Positions 10,679 to 19,703 of a stretch of 64,000 bases of DNA are shown piece by piece. The position numbers and the translations under genes are program-made. Source of the DNA: Psychrobacter glaciei (GTDB lineage: Bacteria > Pseudomonadota > Gammaproteobacteria > Pseudomonadales > Moraxellaceae); contig NZ_BMZR01000003.1 of NCBI RefSeq assembly GCF_014652895.1, forward strand, positions 394,059-458,058. Reading direction: 5' to 3'. The notes under the pieces were generated by a model that was not told the origin of the DNA, searched no databases, and saw only the letters and a list, made by a program, of their open reading frames with translations. Each line of letters starts with the position of its first letter. The first letter of the stretch is position 1.

Positions 10679-10835
10679 TTAAAACAGACACGGGTGATAA
10701 AATAATTAATAGGTCATTGGATTCCGTGTGTCATAAATTCATAAACCCAATAGCATAATGTTACTTGTGTTTTTGGTGTCTAAGACTTACGCTAATGTAC
10801 GTATTGCTCAATTATTATAAATAAAAAGGTTAATT

Positions 10836-11456
10836 ATGGAACCGATATCATTTGCTTCATTTACATTGGCCTCTATTCTGGCTTCCTTGCCAGTGAATGG
10901 CGAAGTAGTTAGTAAGCCGACGATTACGACGCATATTAGTCCTGCCATTGCTGGACAATGGGAAATAGACTTAGACAGTAGTATGACCATGACTAAAGAG
11001 GCTGAGGCTAGGCAAGCGGCATTGGTAGAAACGCCAGCAAGCAAAGGTGATGAGCCAAAAATAAATGCTGGCACAGACGGTGGGATTCTTACACAAAGCG
11101 AAGAGCGTGTTCTCAATATTCAGCCGAACACCCGCAATAATTTGATGGCGTCAGCGTTGGCTTCCAATCAATGCCGCGAGTTATATAACTTTGGTGCCGA
11201 CAATGAAATGTGGGCTGTCAGTGGTGAAGAATGGACGTACGGTCGCTATCTGGTCACTCATCGCGAAGAAGGCTTACCCGTTATTGCCATTCGAACGGTA
11301 TATGACAATAATGAAGTAGACTGCTCTGGTAATAAGATTGATCAAACTGATGAAGCGCTGATAGCGTTTTTGAACCATGATGGCAACCAAATGCAGTGGT
11401 GCGCTGACCCTGATGGCAAAGAATGCTTTATGAACTTCAACAGAGTATTGCCATAA
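10836..11456 (+). CDS. Hypothetical protein, possibly exported
   Basis: 206-residue protein that I do not recognise. It has a good ribosome site (AAGG seven bases before ATG). The first 22 residues are mostly hydrophobic but lack the usual positive charges, so export is uncertain. Residues 45-100 are polar. The C-terminal half (from about residue 105) looks folded, with four cysteines (SNQCREL, VDCSGN, QWCADP, KECFM) and aromatic-rich strands such as WAVSGEEWTYGRYLV, which would fit disulfides in the periplasm. It is flanked upstream by the leuA hairpin and downstream by a shared terminator with accC. Confidence 0.6.
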   Translation: MEPISFASFTLASILASLPVNGEVVSKPTITTHISPAIAGQWEIDLDSSMTMTKEAEARQAALVETPASKGDEPKINAGTDGGILTQSEERVLNIQPNTRNNLMASALASNQCRELYNFGADNEMWAVSGEEWTYGRYLVTHREEGLPVIAIRTVYDNNEVDCSGNKIDQTDEALIAFLNHDGNQMQWCADPDGKECFMNFNRVLP

Positions 11457-11520
11457 TGTTTGATACATTCTATTGATATTATTGTCTATAAAGAAAATTC
11501 AATTTTATGTGAGCCCATTA

Positions 11521-11557
11521 AAAAACCCGCTATCTTAATAGATAGCGGGTTTTTTTA
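11521..11557. terminator. Bidirectional rho-independent terminator
   Basis: AACCCGCTATC (11524-11534) pairs perfectly with GATAGCGGGTT (11541-11551) around a 6-base loop, with an A-run before and a T-run after. It sits between the convergent unknown gene and accC and can serve both. Confidence 0.93.
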
Positions 11558-11621
11558 TTCTATTTATCAACGCTAAATGATGATTTTACTCATTATCGTT
11601 ATATAAAAATAAAGTGGCAAA

Positions 11622-12983
11622 CTAAGACGCTGATTTGGCTTTGTGTGCTGTTAATAATTCTCTTTCTAGATAGTGAATGTTTTGTGCTTCTTGTACAAAA
11701 CTATCATCCGCTAATATCACGTCACGATGTAAAGGAATATTGGTTTTGATGCCCTCAATCACCAATTCATCAAGCGCGTGTAGTGTCTTAGAGATGGCTT
11801 GCTGGCGAGTTTGACCATGACAGATCAGTTTGCCTATCAACGAGTCATAATAGGTTGGTATCTCGTAGCCGGGATAGAGATGAGAGTCAAAACGAACACC
11901 AGCACCACTTGGCGCAAACAACTGATTGACGGTACCCGGACAAGGCATAAAGGTCGCTGGATCTTCAGCATTTATACGGCACTCAATCGCGTGACCTTGA
12001 ATTTCGATCTCGCTTTGACGGTAAGACAAACCATAACCTGCCGCAATCTTTAGCTGCTCAACGACGACATCAATACCCGTAATCATCTCGGTAACTGGAT
12101 GCTCTACCTGTACCCGAGTGTTCATCTCAATAAAGAAAAACTCGTTATTTTCAAACAAAAACTCAAACGTACCAGCACCGCGATACTTAACAAGCTCGCA
12201 AGCTTTGACACACGCTCTTAAGATAGGTTCACGCACATCATCAGGAATATCAGGGGCAGGGGCTTCTTCTAATACTTTTTGGTGACGACGTTGTAATGAA
12301 CAATCACGGTCATATAGATGGATTGCATTACCATTACCATCGCCCAGTACTTGTACTTCGACGTGGCGCGGATTTTGTAGGTAGCGTTCCATATAGACGG
12401 TATCATCACCAAACCATAGTTCAGCTTCTTGCTTTGCCGCCTGTACTTGACCGATAATATCTTCAAAGCGTTCAACCACTCGCATACCACGACCACCACC
12501 ACCAGAGGCCGCCTTGATCAACAGTGGAAAACCGATATTACGTGCTTGCTCTTCAGCATTATGTAACGTCACTGCTCCAACAGAGCCAGGTACGGTAGGG
12601 ACGCCTGCTTTTTTCATGGCATTAATAGCAGAGACTTTGTTACCCATCAGGCGAATATGATCCGCATTAGGACCGACGAAGGTTAAGCCTGCCTCTTCAA
12701 CACGCTCTGCAAATTCAGCGTTCTCAGACAAAAAACCATAGCCGGGATGGATAGCATCAGCACCAGAGATTTCTGCTGCTGTCAAAATAGTATTAATATC
12801 AAGATAGCTTTGATTGGCATTGGGTTTGCCGATACAGATGGCTTCATCAACGAAACGCAGGTGCATTAAGTTAGCATCAGCTGTTGAATAAACGCCTACA
12901 GTTTCGATTCCTAGCGCTTTACAGGCACGAACAATACGTAGAGCGATTTCACCTCTATTGGCGATGAGCAGTTTTTTTATCAT
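11622..12983 (-). CDS. accC: Acetyl-CoA carboxylase biotin carboxylase subunit AccC
   Basis: ATP-dependent carboxylation of the biotin on AccB, the first step of fatty-acid synthesis. The 453-residue protein has the full ATP-grasp architecture: [41 protein letters not shown], glycine-rich [48 protein letters not shown] and a biotin-carboxylase C-terminal domain with [13 protein letters not shown]. The ribosome site AAGGA lies eight bases before the ATG. It is downstream of accB on the same strand, the common accBC operon arrangement, with a 139-bp gap. Confidence 0.98.
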   Translation of the reverse strand: MIKKLLIANRGEIALRIVRACKALGIETVGVYSTADANLMHLRFVDEAICIGKPNANQSYLDINTILTAAEISGADAIHPGYGFLSENAEFAERVEEAGLTFVGPNADHIRLMGNKVSAINAMKKAGVPTVPGSVGAVTLHNAEEQARNIGFPLLIKAASGGGGRGMRVVERFEDIIGQVQAAKQEAELWFGDDTVYMERYLQNPRHVEVQVLGDGNGNAIHLYDRDCSLQRRHQKVLEEAPAPDIPDDVREPILRACVKACELVKYRGAGTFEFLFENNEFFFIEMNTRVQVEHPVTEMITGIDVVVEQLKIAAGYGLSYRQSEIEIQGHAIECRINAEDPATFMPCPGTVNQLFAPSGAGVRFDSHLYPGYEIPTYYDSLIGKLICHGQTRQQAISKTLHALDELVIEGIKTNIPLHRDVILADDSFVQEAQNIHYLERELLTAHKAKSAS

Positions 12984-13122
12984 GGGGTCATCCTTGTCGA
13001 AGCGGCAGTTAATGATGCAGTCGCTATATCAGTCATCGATGGGCATCATCAAATGCAATGATGGGGTGCGATGACTAATAGCGCAATGTCAATCATAACG
13101 ATGTAAAGTATGGCGAATATTA

Positions 13123-13551
13123 TTACGCTTTATAGCGAATGATAGGCTGACCAAACTGTACGACTTCAGAGTTATCTACCAAGATTTCGTCAACGACACC
13201 ACTTTGAGTCGCTTCAAGGGGATTCATGATTTTCATGGCTTCGATAATACCAAGCGTATCGCCCGCTTGCACTTTTTGTCCGACCTTCACAAACGGCGGA
13301 TCATTCGGGCTAGGGGCTGAATAATAAACACCGACCATTGGCGACGTCTCAACGCTACCAGCTTTTACCGCCGGTTTAGCGTCAGCTGCGATAGGTGCTA
13401 CTCCAGCAGCAGGCGCAGCCATCATGGTTGGCGCTGGCGTATCGTAGTGCCGCGTTAGGCTAATATGCTCATCATCTGAACTGATTTCTAAATTGACCAG
13501 TTCACTTTCTTCCATGAGGGCGATTAGGGTACGTATTTTTTCAATATCCAT
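13123..13551 (-). CDS. accB: Acetyl-CoA carboxylase biotin carboxyl carrier protein AccB
   Basis: Carrier subunit of acetyl-CoA carboxylase. The C-terminal biotinyl domain has the EAMKIMN motif, with the biotinylated lysine at residue 107. Residues 36-65 form the usual Ala/Pro-rich linker, and the N-terminus MDIEKIRTLIALMEES matches the family. An upstream in-frame start would add 32 residues that no family member has, so ATG 13551 (142 residues) is chosen. It is transcribed ahead of accC. The upstream gap 13552-13920 contains two palindromic repeats. Confidence 0.97.
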   Translation of the reverse strand: MDIEKIRTLIALMEESELVNLEISSDDEHISLTRHYDTPAPTMMAAPAAGVAPIAADAKPAVKAGSVETSPMVGVYYSAPSPNDPPFVKVGQKVQAGDTLGIIEAMKIMNPLEATQSGVVDEILVDNSEVVQFGQPIIRYKA

Positions 13552-13730
13552 AATTTTTATAATGCCTTGTACTAAATTCGAGAAATAGTGTAACGAAATA
13601 TTGTCTAAGTAATTGCTAATGATACCTAGATTCGCGGCAATGAGCAATCAATGTACAGTTGTTAACTGAGAAATTTTACATATTTTGACGTAAGCTTTTC
13701 TTGTGAGTAAGAAATGCTAATGATTTATCA

Positions 13731-13789
13731 TAGTCTATGTGACGAGGTAGCGCCAGTACTGGTTACTAGACGCTACTTACTAAAGACTA
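13731..13789. repeat. Imperfect palindrome upstream of accB
   Basis: TAGTCT (13731-13736) and AGACTA (13784-13789) bound a 59-bp imperfect palindrome. The inner arms GGTAGCG and CGCTACTT also pair. It lies next to the repeat at 13807-13914, in the gap between accB and the MATE gene. Confidence 0.6.
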
Positions 13790-13806
13790 AAATTAGATAA
13801 AAATGA

Positions 13807-13914
13807 TATAGTCAATCCTATATAAGTTGGATATGGTGTCAGCCTTGCTTAGTCTACTAATTGTAGTACTTTCGCTCGGCTTCCTTGTATCTAAATTATA
13901 TTGAACCGACTATA
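13807..13914. repeat. Interspersed ~108-bp repeat with terminal inverted repeats (copy 1)
   Basis: Bounded by TATAGTC and GACTATA, with further arm pairing (CCTATATAA against TTATATTGAA). Its interior contains GGTGTCAG, GCTTAGTCTACTA and TTCGCTCG. These blocks recur in the same order on the opposite strand at about 19566-19662, so it is a dispersed repeat rather than chance. Shorter pieces matching its two ends occur at 17788-17801 and 51091-51120. It ends six bases from the MATE stop codon. No transposase is encoded. Confidence 0.8.
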
Positions 13915-13920
13915 GCAACT

Positions 13921-15288
13921 TTAAGCCCAAAGTATCCTGAGGCGCTTTTGTTGATAGCGTAGACGCAGGGTGAGCAGAATCGAAGATAAGAAAAGACCAG
14001 TGATTAAGGCCATCCAAAACCCTTGCGCGCCCACATCGGTGAAACGCACCAAATAGATGCCAAGGGGCAAGGCAACCAACCAATAGCAAAATAGCGTGAC
14101 CCACATCGGTATCGTGGTGTCTTGCATACCGCGCAGTATCCCGGCAATGTTGACCTGCCAGCCATCAAATAGTTGGTAAGCAAGGGCAAAGATGAGAAGG
14201 TGCATGGCTTGTGCTCTGACTTCTACATTGTCCGTGAACGCGGCTGCTAATTGTGGGCGGAATAGCCAAATTCCAAGCATACAAACGATGGCAATCAGGA
14301 CAGTCCAGATAAGTCCGGTCGCTTGTACATGGCGCAGCGCCAGCAGGTTTTTTTCACCAAAGCGATTGGATATCATAATGGTCAGTGCCATGGCAACCGA
14401 GATGGGTATCATAAACAGCTGCGATGTCACCGCCAGCGCCACTTGATGCGAGGCAGTTGCCAGCTCACCCAATGGGCTGATGACCAGTGCGCCCAAGCTA
14501 AATAGACTGGCCTCAAAGAAGATTGAGATGCCAATCGGGATGCCAAGCTTGAGCAGTTTTTTTATCTGGGTGCGATTGGGTCTGGCAAAACCATAAAAGA
14601 AGCGCGTGCTGGCAAATTGCTGACGCTTAGTAAAGCTGGTATAAGCGACGAGCAATAAGACGTTTATCCATAATACTAATGCCGTTGCAACCCCGCAGCC
14701 AGCGCCGCCCATTTCTGGCATGCCAAACAGACCATGGATAAAGATATAGTTGAGCGGGATATCTGCGATCAGGCCAATGATACTAATCACTGTCACCGGC
14801 TCAGGTCGCCCAAGCGCCTCGCAATAACTGCGTAGGACGGCATAGACCGCCAGTGCAGGAAAACCAAACGACACCCCATGTAAATACTGTGACGCTATCG
14901 GTTGGATGTTTTCGGGGACGCCCATGACACCAAGGACATTGGGTGCAAGATTGACAATAATAAACCCAAGAATCCCAATCACACCTGCTGTCCATAAGGA
15001 TTGCTGAGTGATATGTGGTACTTGGTTGTGTTTATTCTGTCCTATAGCTTCCCCAATGAGAGGGGTGGTGGCGATTAAAATACCCGTGGCTAATAAGAAC
15101 AGTGGCAGCCAAATACCAGAGCCAACAGCGACCGCTGCCAAGTCGAGGGCAGAAACTTGACCTGCCATGATAGCATCGACGACACCCAGTGCTGCTTGGC
15201 AAAACTGAGTAATCAAGATGGGTAAGGCGAGCACGCCCAAACGTAAACTGTAGCTTTTGAAATCGGTAAAGGATATTGGCAAAGCCAT
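13921..15288 (-). CDS. MATE-family multidrug/sodium antiporter (NorM-like)
   Basis: Multidrug and toxin extrusion transporter of about 455 residues with twelve predicted membrane helices. Typical features: LRLGVLALPILITQFCQAALGVVDAIMAGQ in helix 1, ATGILIATTPLIGEAIGQN, a proline/tyrosine-rich YLHGVSFGFPALAVYAVLR, and the second-half repeat KLGIPIGISIFFEAS. ATG 15288 is preferred; the in-frame start 21 codons upstream would add a polar tail. Substrate cannot be inferred. A ~108-bp repeat abuts its 3' end. Confidence 0.93.
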   Translation of the reverse strand: MALPISFTDFKSYSLRLGVLALPILITQFCQAALGVVDAIMAGQVSALDLAAVAVGSGIWLPLFLLATGILIATTPLIGEAIGQNKHNQVPHITQQSLWTAGVIGILGFIIVNLAPNVLGVMGVPENIQPIASQYLHGVSFGFPALAVYAVLRSYCEALGRPEPVTVISIIGLIADIPLNYIFIHGLFGMPEMGGAGCGVATALVLWINVLLLVAYTSFTKRQQFASTRFFYGFARPNRTQIKKLLKLGIPIGISIFFEASLFSLGALVISPLGELATASHQVALAVTSQLFMIPISVAMALTIMISNRFGEKNLLALRHVQATGLIWTVLIAIVCMLGIWLFRPQLAAAFTDNVEVRAQAMHLLIFALAYQLFDGWQVNIAGILRGMQDTTIPMWVTLFCYWLVALPLGIYLVRFTDVGAQGFWMALITGLFLSSILLTLRLRYQQKRLRILWA

Positions 15289-15424
15289 AATTAGCAACTT
15301 TTCATAATTCGCGGTGGTTAGTGTTGATAGACAAATACTGTCATCGACCACTCAATAGCGAGACAGCAACAGTGGCGTTGTACTGACAATAAATAAGACA
15401 AGCAATTCGATAAGTAAAGACACT

Positions 15425-15467
15425 TAAATAAAAATAACCCGTCAATCCAAGTGATAGATTGACAGGT
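15425..15467 (-). terminator. Rho-independent terminator (minus strand)
   Basis: On the minus strand ACCTGTCAATC pairs with GATTGACGGGT (10 of 11, 15437-15467) around a 9-base loop and is followed by TTATTTTTATTT. It is oriented to end transcription from the lipoprotein gene at 15773-16813. The 170-bp MITE at 15566-15735 lies between that gene and this terminator. Confidence 0.7.
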
Positions 15468-15565
15468 CATAAGTAGATAAGATGGTAAAGAAGCCAGACT
15501 GGGATGTCAACGTTTTAGAAAGGTTTTATGGTGCTTAGTAATATCCATCACGTGGGTTAAACCTA

Positions 15566-15735
15566 GGGCGTGTCTTCAATTCACTCGATAGTCATCTGAA
15601 TGGGCTAAAAATGGCTAAATCTTGCCAAACATCGTCAAATAGCTGGTTAATATCCCGATATTATCTGCACTATTTTTCTTGTTTGACGGCAATTTATCTC
15701 ATTTTTATCACCATTTTTGAAATGAAGATACGCCC
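15566..15735. mobile_element. MITE, 170 bp, copy A (GGGCGTGTC family)
   Basis: Terminal inverted repeats GGGCGTGTCTTCAATT (left) and GGGCGTATCTTCATTT (right, read inward) differ at two of 16 positions, and the element is flanked by TA on both sides. The interior aligns in inverted orientation with 22102-22271, which is also exactly 170 bp: blocks ATGGCTAAAT, GCCAAACATCGTCA, TTGTTTG and GGCAATTTAT occur in the same order. It has no coding capacity, so it would need a transposase supplied in trans. The TA flank would fit an IS630/Tc1-type or IS5-type enzyme, which I cannot decide. Confidence 0.88.
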
Positions 15736-15772
15736 TAGGCTTCTACAAGAAAGTCTATTATATGGCCAAAAT

Positions 15773-16813
15773 CTATCGGGATTCTGGCAAATCTTGTACC
15801 ACTGCTTGATAGCCGATCAAGTTGTTATTAGCATCGAACGCTTGCACTACGATGGCGTAGTTGGTCGAGCTGTTTGGAATCAACGGTGTAAACTGTGTCT
15901 CAAGGTTGCTCAACACGAGGTTTTGGACGTAACCATTGGCGCCAGACTCGGCTTTATTAACATCAATTTGACTGACCAATACATGCTGAGTATCGATCGG
16001 ATTCTGCCAAGTAACGGTTTTTTGGCTACCATTGCCCGTTACATCGAGGTTCATCTTGCCAAGGTCGTAATCGAGCGCGTAAGTGGTAAAGTTAGAGCGA
16101 TCGCTTAGGGTATAAGTCACCTTGCAGTTGTCTTCACCGCTGGACAGTTTTTGCCCGCCTAAGCCGTCTAGGTATTCAAAACTGCCTTTCCACGGTGAGC
16201 CAGCTTGTTTTTCCTCAAAGCTCCCTGCAAAAGTGGTGAGCAAGTTTGGCGTCTCTAACCCTAAGTCACTGACATATTTGACATCCAAAAACTCTAACGT
16301 ATCGAGGCTACCCGTGACTTTCCCAGCGATATAGTTATCGATTTTGAGCGCTGAGTTTATGCCCAAAGCATTGTTTTCTTGGCAAGCTTGCTGCTGATAA
16401 CTAAAGCTACCATCGACGCTACCCGCACCTTGATTACTGATGTCGAAGTAGACCGCACCGATATCGATGTCATTACTATCACCGTCGTTTAGCTCGACGA
16501 AGTGTCCGACATATAGACCACCGCGTCCGCCTTCTGGAGTGAGCTTGTCTAAGAAGTTGTCAAATGATTCCTCTGGTAAAAATACAGATTCTAAAATCTC
16601 TGCCATACTCTTTTCGTCATCGGTCAGCTTATCTTCGGCCTCTTTATACTTTTCTTTGACCTTGTCTTCTATACGATCGTATTCATCTTTAACCTGATCT
16701 TCTACACGGTCATACTCTTCTTTGATCTTATCGCTATCACTGCCGCAAGCACTCAGCGTTAGGCCGAGCATACTAACGGTTAATAAAGACAATACTAGTT
16801 TGGGTGCGCTCAT
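15773..16813 (-). CDS. Hypothetical lipoprotein with charged coiled-coil repeat
   Basis: 346 residues with a lipoprotein signal ending in LTLSAC (Cys23), so it should be anchored in the envelope. Residues 28-70 form consecutive 11-residue charged repeats (EEYDRVEDQVK, DEYDRIEDKVK, EKYKEAEDKLT) that would make a hendecad helix or coiled coil. The rest (from about residue 90) is rich in Gly, Asn and Asp with beta-type patterns, for example GGLYVGHFVELNDGDSND. I do not recognise a catalytic family. Two cysteines (QQACQEN, EDNCKV) might form a disulfide. A MITE lies 37 bp beyond its stop codon. Confidence 0.75.
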   Translation of the reverse strand: MSAPKLVLSLLTVSMLGLTLSACGSDSDKIKEEYDRVEDQVKDEYDRIEDKVKEKYKEAEDKLTDDEKSMAEILESVFLPEESFDNFLDKLTPEGGRGGLYVGHFVELNDGDSNDIDIGAVYFDISNQGAGSVDGSFSYQQQACQENNALGINSALKIDNYIAGKVTGSLDTLEFLDVKYVSDLGLETPNLLTTFAGSFEEKQAGSPWKGSFEYLDGLGGQKLSSGEDNCKVTYTLSDRSNFTTYALDYDLGKMNLDVTGNGSQKTVTWQNPIDTQHVLVSQIDVNKAESGANGYVQNLVLSNLETQFTPLIPNSSTNYAIVVQAFDANNNLIGYQAVVQDLPESR

Positions 16814-16969
16814 AAACGAGTCCTGATGATTAAAATATGACGGTTACAAAAAGGTAGAATATTGCTGTTGGGTATATAGTTTTTTATTTGGGCTGATAAA
16901 TATAGCAAAATTTAAAAGGCAAACGCATGAATAAGTGTTAATTGATGTCATAGAAAACATACGCAATGG

Positions 16970-17467
16970 TTACAGTGCAAGATTGTTATTGGCGGATATC
17001 AAATCAAGCGTTTCTGCCATATCGATGATAGCCTGCCAGTGTTTGGGTTCTAGAGGAATAACGGTTAACTGCTGACAGCCTTTCCTAAGCAGCAATGAGT
17101 CCTCAAGTGCGGGCAAAAACTTGAGCTCTAATAATGGTAAGACCTCTATAAATGCCTGCTCAAAGGTGACATCTACCATGTACCATCGTGGCTCATCTTC
17201 GGTGGCGATAGGGTCGTAGTGACGATGTTCGGGATGAAACTGGGTGGGGTCGGGATAGCCTGCTTGACTGACGGTCATAATGCCAGCAACGCCAGAGGGT
17301 TTGGCGCTAGAGTGATAAAAGAATACCTTGTCACCGACTTGCATGTGATCGCGCATAAAATTACGGGCACGATAGTTGCGCACGCCATCCCAACCTTCTG
17401 TGCCTAAACGCTGCAAGTCCTGAATACTAAAAAACTTTGGGTTTGATTTCATAAGCCAATAGGCCAT
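16970..17467 (-). CDS. EVE-domain protein (DUF55, thymocyte nuclear protein 1-like)
   Basis: 165-residue single EVE domain, a PUA-like fold that binds modified bases. The N-terminus MAYWLMKSNPKFFSIQDLQ, then GWDGVRNYRARNFMRDHMQVGDKVFFYHS and GVAGIMTVSQAGYPDPTQF match the family closely, and RWYMVDVTFEQ follows. A good ribosome site (AAAGGA) precedes the ATG. In bacteria these proteins often stand alone, as here, and their exact target is not settled. No restriction or modification gene is nearby. Confidence 0.93.
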   Translation of the reverse strand: MAYWLMKSNPKFFSIQDLQRLGTEGWDGVRNYRARNFMRDHMQVGDKVFFYHSSAKPSGVAGIMTVSQAGYPDPTQFHPEHRHYDPIATEDEPRWYMVDVTFEQAFIEVLPLLELKFLPALEDSLLLRKGCQQLTVIPLEPKHWQAIIDMAETLDLISANNNLAL

Positions 17468-17527
17468 ATCTGGTATTCCTTTATTGGTATAGTCAGTTCA
17501 GAATAAAATCGATATATTGCCAGTTAG

Positions 17528-17597
17528 GTGTGACTGGTATAAATTTTCCTTGCTTGCTGCTATTACAGAGGCGACGAAAAATTCATCCCAGTCACAC
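17528..17597. repeat. Palindromic repeat with conserved core and variable arms (copy 1)
   Basis: Arms GTGTGACTGG (17528-17537) and CCAGTCACAC (17588-17597) are perfectly complementary, and AAATTTT/AAAAATT extends the pairing inward. The centre contains CTTGCTTGCTG and CAGAGGCGAC. The same centre recurs at 61411-61478 with different, again self-complementary arms. It is likely to form a hairpin of about 21 bp. It lies between the EVE gene and hemW. Confidence 0.8.
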
Positions 17598-17850
17598 TGT
17601 CTCTTTTTTAAAGTGAATCTACTATAGCGGTGGTTTATTAACGACCAATTTCTGTGAGTAATGGCTATATTGCCTGTCAGATGCCAGTATTAACATAGAT
17701 TTTGTGAGTGGTTTTGTGAGTTATTTTGTTGTCACGATGCTTTTCATTGAGGCCTCTAACCGTTATCCTAGCGATACTTTTTATAGCTATAGTCAATCCT
17801 ACATACTAAATAAGACTAATGCCTTCGATTTTACCAATAGCGATGCTCAT

Positions 17851-19077
17851 ATGACTGATATAAACGTGATGAATATTCCGTTAGCACTCTACATTCACAT
17901 TCCATGGTGTGTGAAGAAGTGCCCTTATTGCGACTTTAATTCGCATGAGCTGCCAGTAGACAGTCAGCTATCGATGTATGACGAATACGTCGATGCTTTG
18001 TTATTGGATGCTCAAATGCAGCAGTCGTTGACTCAAGGGCGTGAAATTGGCTCGATATTTATTGGCGGTGGGACACCATCACTACTGCCGATTGCGCAGT
18101 ATCAGCGTTTATTTGCGGGCTTGCGTGCGTGTTTTATATTCGCAGATGACATTGAGGTTACGATGGAGGCCAATCCGGGTACGCTTGAACACGCGCCATT
18201 TGCTCAATATCTGGATGTCGGTATCAATCGCTTGTCAATTGGTGTGCAAAGCTTCGCTGCGGATAAGCTCAAAACCCTCGGGCGCATACACGATCCCAAG
18301 CAAGCATTATCAGCGATTAAGGCGGCACGGAGTGCTGGGTTTGAGCGCGTCAATGTCGACTTGATGCATGGCTTGCCGCAGCAAAGCTTGACTGAAGCAC
18401 TTAGTGATATTCAAACCGCGCATAATGCTGGCGCGACCCATATCTCTTGGTATCAGCTAACGATTGAGCCTAACACGGTGTTTTATCGCAGTCAGCCCAT
18501 TTTGCCAGATGAGGATAGCCTCGCTGATATTGAGCAAGCCGGTCAGGCATTGCTACAGCAATTGGGCTATGACAATTATGAAGTGTCGGCATGGTCTGGT
18601 GCTTCCGATAAGCCGTGCCGCCACAATGTCAATTACTGGCAGTTTGGTGATTATTTGGCGATTGGCGCGGGTGCTCACGGCAAGGTGACTGTAAAAAAAC
18701 ATGAAGGTCAAGGTAGTGAGTTAGTAGCAAAATCAGGTATTTATCGTTTTAGTAAGTCACGTTTACCCAAGGATTATGTCGACTATCAAGATATAACTGA
18801 GACATCTCATGACAGCCAACATTTCCCAAAAATGATTGGTTGGCAACAGATTGCTAGTGACGAATTGGTGAGCGAGTTTATGCTAAATGCACTACGTCTG
18901 CACGATGGTGTGTCGTGGGCACTGTTTGAGGATCGAACAGGACTTTGCTATGACAGTGTCGCTGGGCAAGTAGATAAGCTAGTCAAGCAGGGGTTACTCG
19001 TAGATGATCGTCAGCAGCTAAAGCCAACAGTATTAGGCAGCAGGTATCTAAACCAAATATTAAGAGCGTTCTTATAA
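17851..19077 (+). CDS. hemW: Radical SAM haem chaperone HemW
   Basis: Radical-SAM protein formerly called oxygen-independent coproporphyrinogen oxidase-like, now regarded as a haem chaperone. The cluster motif is CVKKCPYCDF (Cys20, Cys24, Cys27), followed by GSIFIGGGTPSLLP, EANPGTLE, RLSIGVQSF and HNVNYWQFGDYLAIGAGAHG, all typical of HemW. ATG 17851 gives 408 residues, close to the family. The frame is open upstream to a GTG at 17704, but that stretch contains a repeat end (17788-17801) and is not HemW-like. ATG 17869 is another option. It ends at a terminator at 19144-19175. Confidence 0.93.
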   Translation: MTDINVMNIPLALYIHIPWCVKKCPYCDFNSHELPVDSQLSMYDEYVDALLLDAQMQQSLTQGREIGSIFIGGGTPSLLPIAQYQRLFAGLRACFIFADDIEVTMEANPGTLEHAPFAQYLDVGINRLSIGVQSFAADKLKTLGRIHDPKQALSAIKAARSAGFERVNVDLMHGLPQQSLTEALSDIQTAHNAGATHISWYQLTIEPNTVFYRSQPILPDEDSLADIEQAGQALLQQLGYDNYEVSAWSGASDKPCRHNVNYWQFGDYLAIGAGAHGKVTVKKHEGQGSELVAKSGIYRFSKSRLPKDYVDYQDITETSHDSQHFPKMIGWQQIASDELVSEFMLNALRLHDGVSWALFEDRTGLCYDSVAGQVDKLVKQGLLVDDRQQLKPTVLGSRYLNQILRAFL

Positions 19078-19143
19078 CAGGACTTTGCTCGTTTTAAAGA
19101 TGCTGCAAAATGATTGCTCAACAAGATAAAATATGGAAACAAA

Positions 19144-19175
19144 AAAAGGCTTACCAAATAAATGGTAAGCCTTTT
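19144..19175. terminator. Bidirectional terminator between hemW and the entericidin-like gene
   Basis: AAAAGGCTTACC (19144-19155) pairs perfectly with GGTAAGCCTTTT (19164-19175) around an 8-base loop. It is A-rich before and T-rich at its end, and it lies between two convergent genes. Confidence 0.9.
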
Positions 19176-19200
19176 AAAAACAAGTCTAATGAATTAATAA

Positions 19201-19341
19201 TTAGATTTTGTTTTGAACTTCTTGAGCACTACCAGTTACAGCATCACCGGCGCCAGATACGTCTTGACCTAGACCTTTAAAAGTGTTGCAACCAGTCAAT
19301 ACAAACATAGCCGTCAAAGATGCAATGATTAATTTTTTCAT
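19201..19341 (-). CDS. Small entericidin A/B-family lipoprotein
   Basis: 46-residue protein. It begins MKKLIIASLTAMFVLTGC, a lipoprotein signal with the modified cysteine at 18, then NTFKGLGQDVSGAGDAVT, which matches the entericidin pattern of a short amphipathic, Gly/Ala-rich mature peptide. GAGGA lies six bases before the ATG. In E. coli, EcnA and EcnB are proposed as an antidote and toxin pair; only one copy is visible here, so a toxin role is not supported. It is probably a small membrane-stress lipoprotein. Confidence 0.88.
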   Translation of the reverse strand: MKKLIIASLTAMFVLTGCNTFKGLGQDVSGAGDAVTGSAQEVQNKI

Positions 19342-19565
19342 AATAATTCCTCAAAATAAATGGGTAGTTATAAGTAACAGCAGCGACGCTAAGCAAATTG
19401 CTTAAGCCTAACTGAAGGATTACAGGATACGATAACAATGTGTATATATTATCTCGCAATCCAGTAGAGCCATCATAAAGAAAGTTAAAATATATGCCCA
19501 GTATCAAAATGTAATTTTTGCCAGTAAACTGTAACTTTTAATTACGCTTGATATATATCTTCTAT

Positions 19566-19662
19566 TCAAGATTATTTTCATATGAAGACAACGAGCGAAG
19601 CTACTAACAATAGTAGACTAAGCCAGCCTGACACCAAGTTCTATTTATATAAAATTTGCTAG
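19566..19662. repeat. Interspersed ~100-bp repeat (copy 2, opposite orientation)
   Basis: Read on the minus strand it contains GGTGTCAGGCTGGCTTAGTC, TAGTAGCTTCGCTCG and a TCATATGAAAATAAT-type block in the same order as 13807-13914. It is more diverged and its terminal inverted repeats are weak. It fills most of the gap between the entericidin-like gene and trmL (19342-19703). Confidence 0.7.
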
Positions 19663-19703
19663 AGAATTAAAATAATGATATTCAGACAATTGATGGAGTG
19701 ATA

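Noticed and set aside
16970..17467. EVE-domain protein as part of a defence system
   Set aside because: The neighbours are a lipoprotein and hemW; no nuclease, methylase or McrB-like partner is nearby.
17704..17850. N-terminal extension of HemW from the GTG at 17704
   Set aside because: It includes an end of a dispersed repeat and is not HemW-like; the family start fits ATG 17851.
19201..19341. Entericidin-like gene as half of a toxin-antidote pair
   Set aside because: Only one small lipoprotein is present; no second reading frame of the right type lies next to it.
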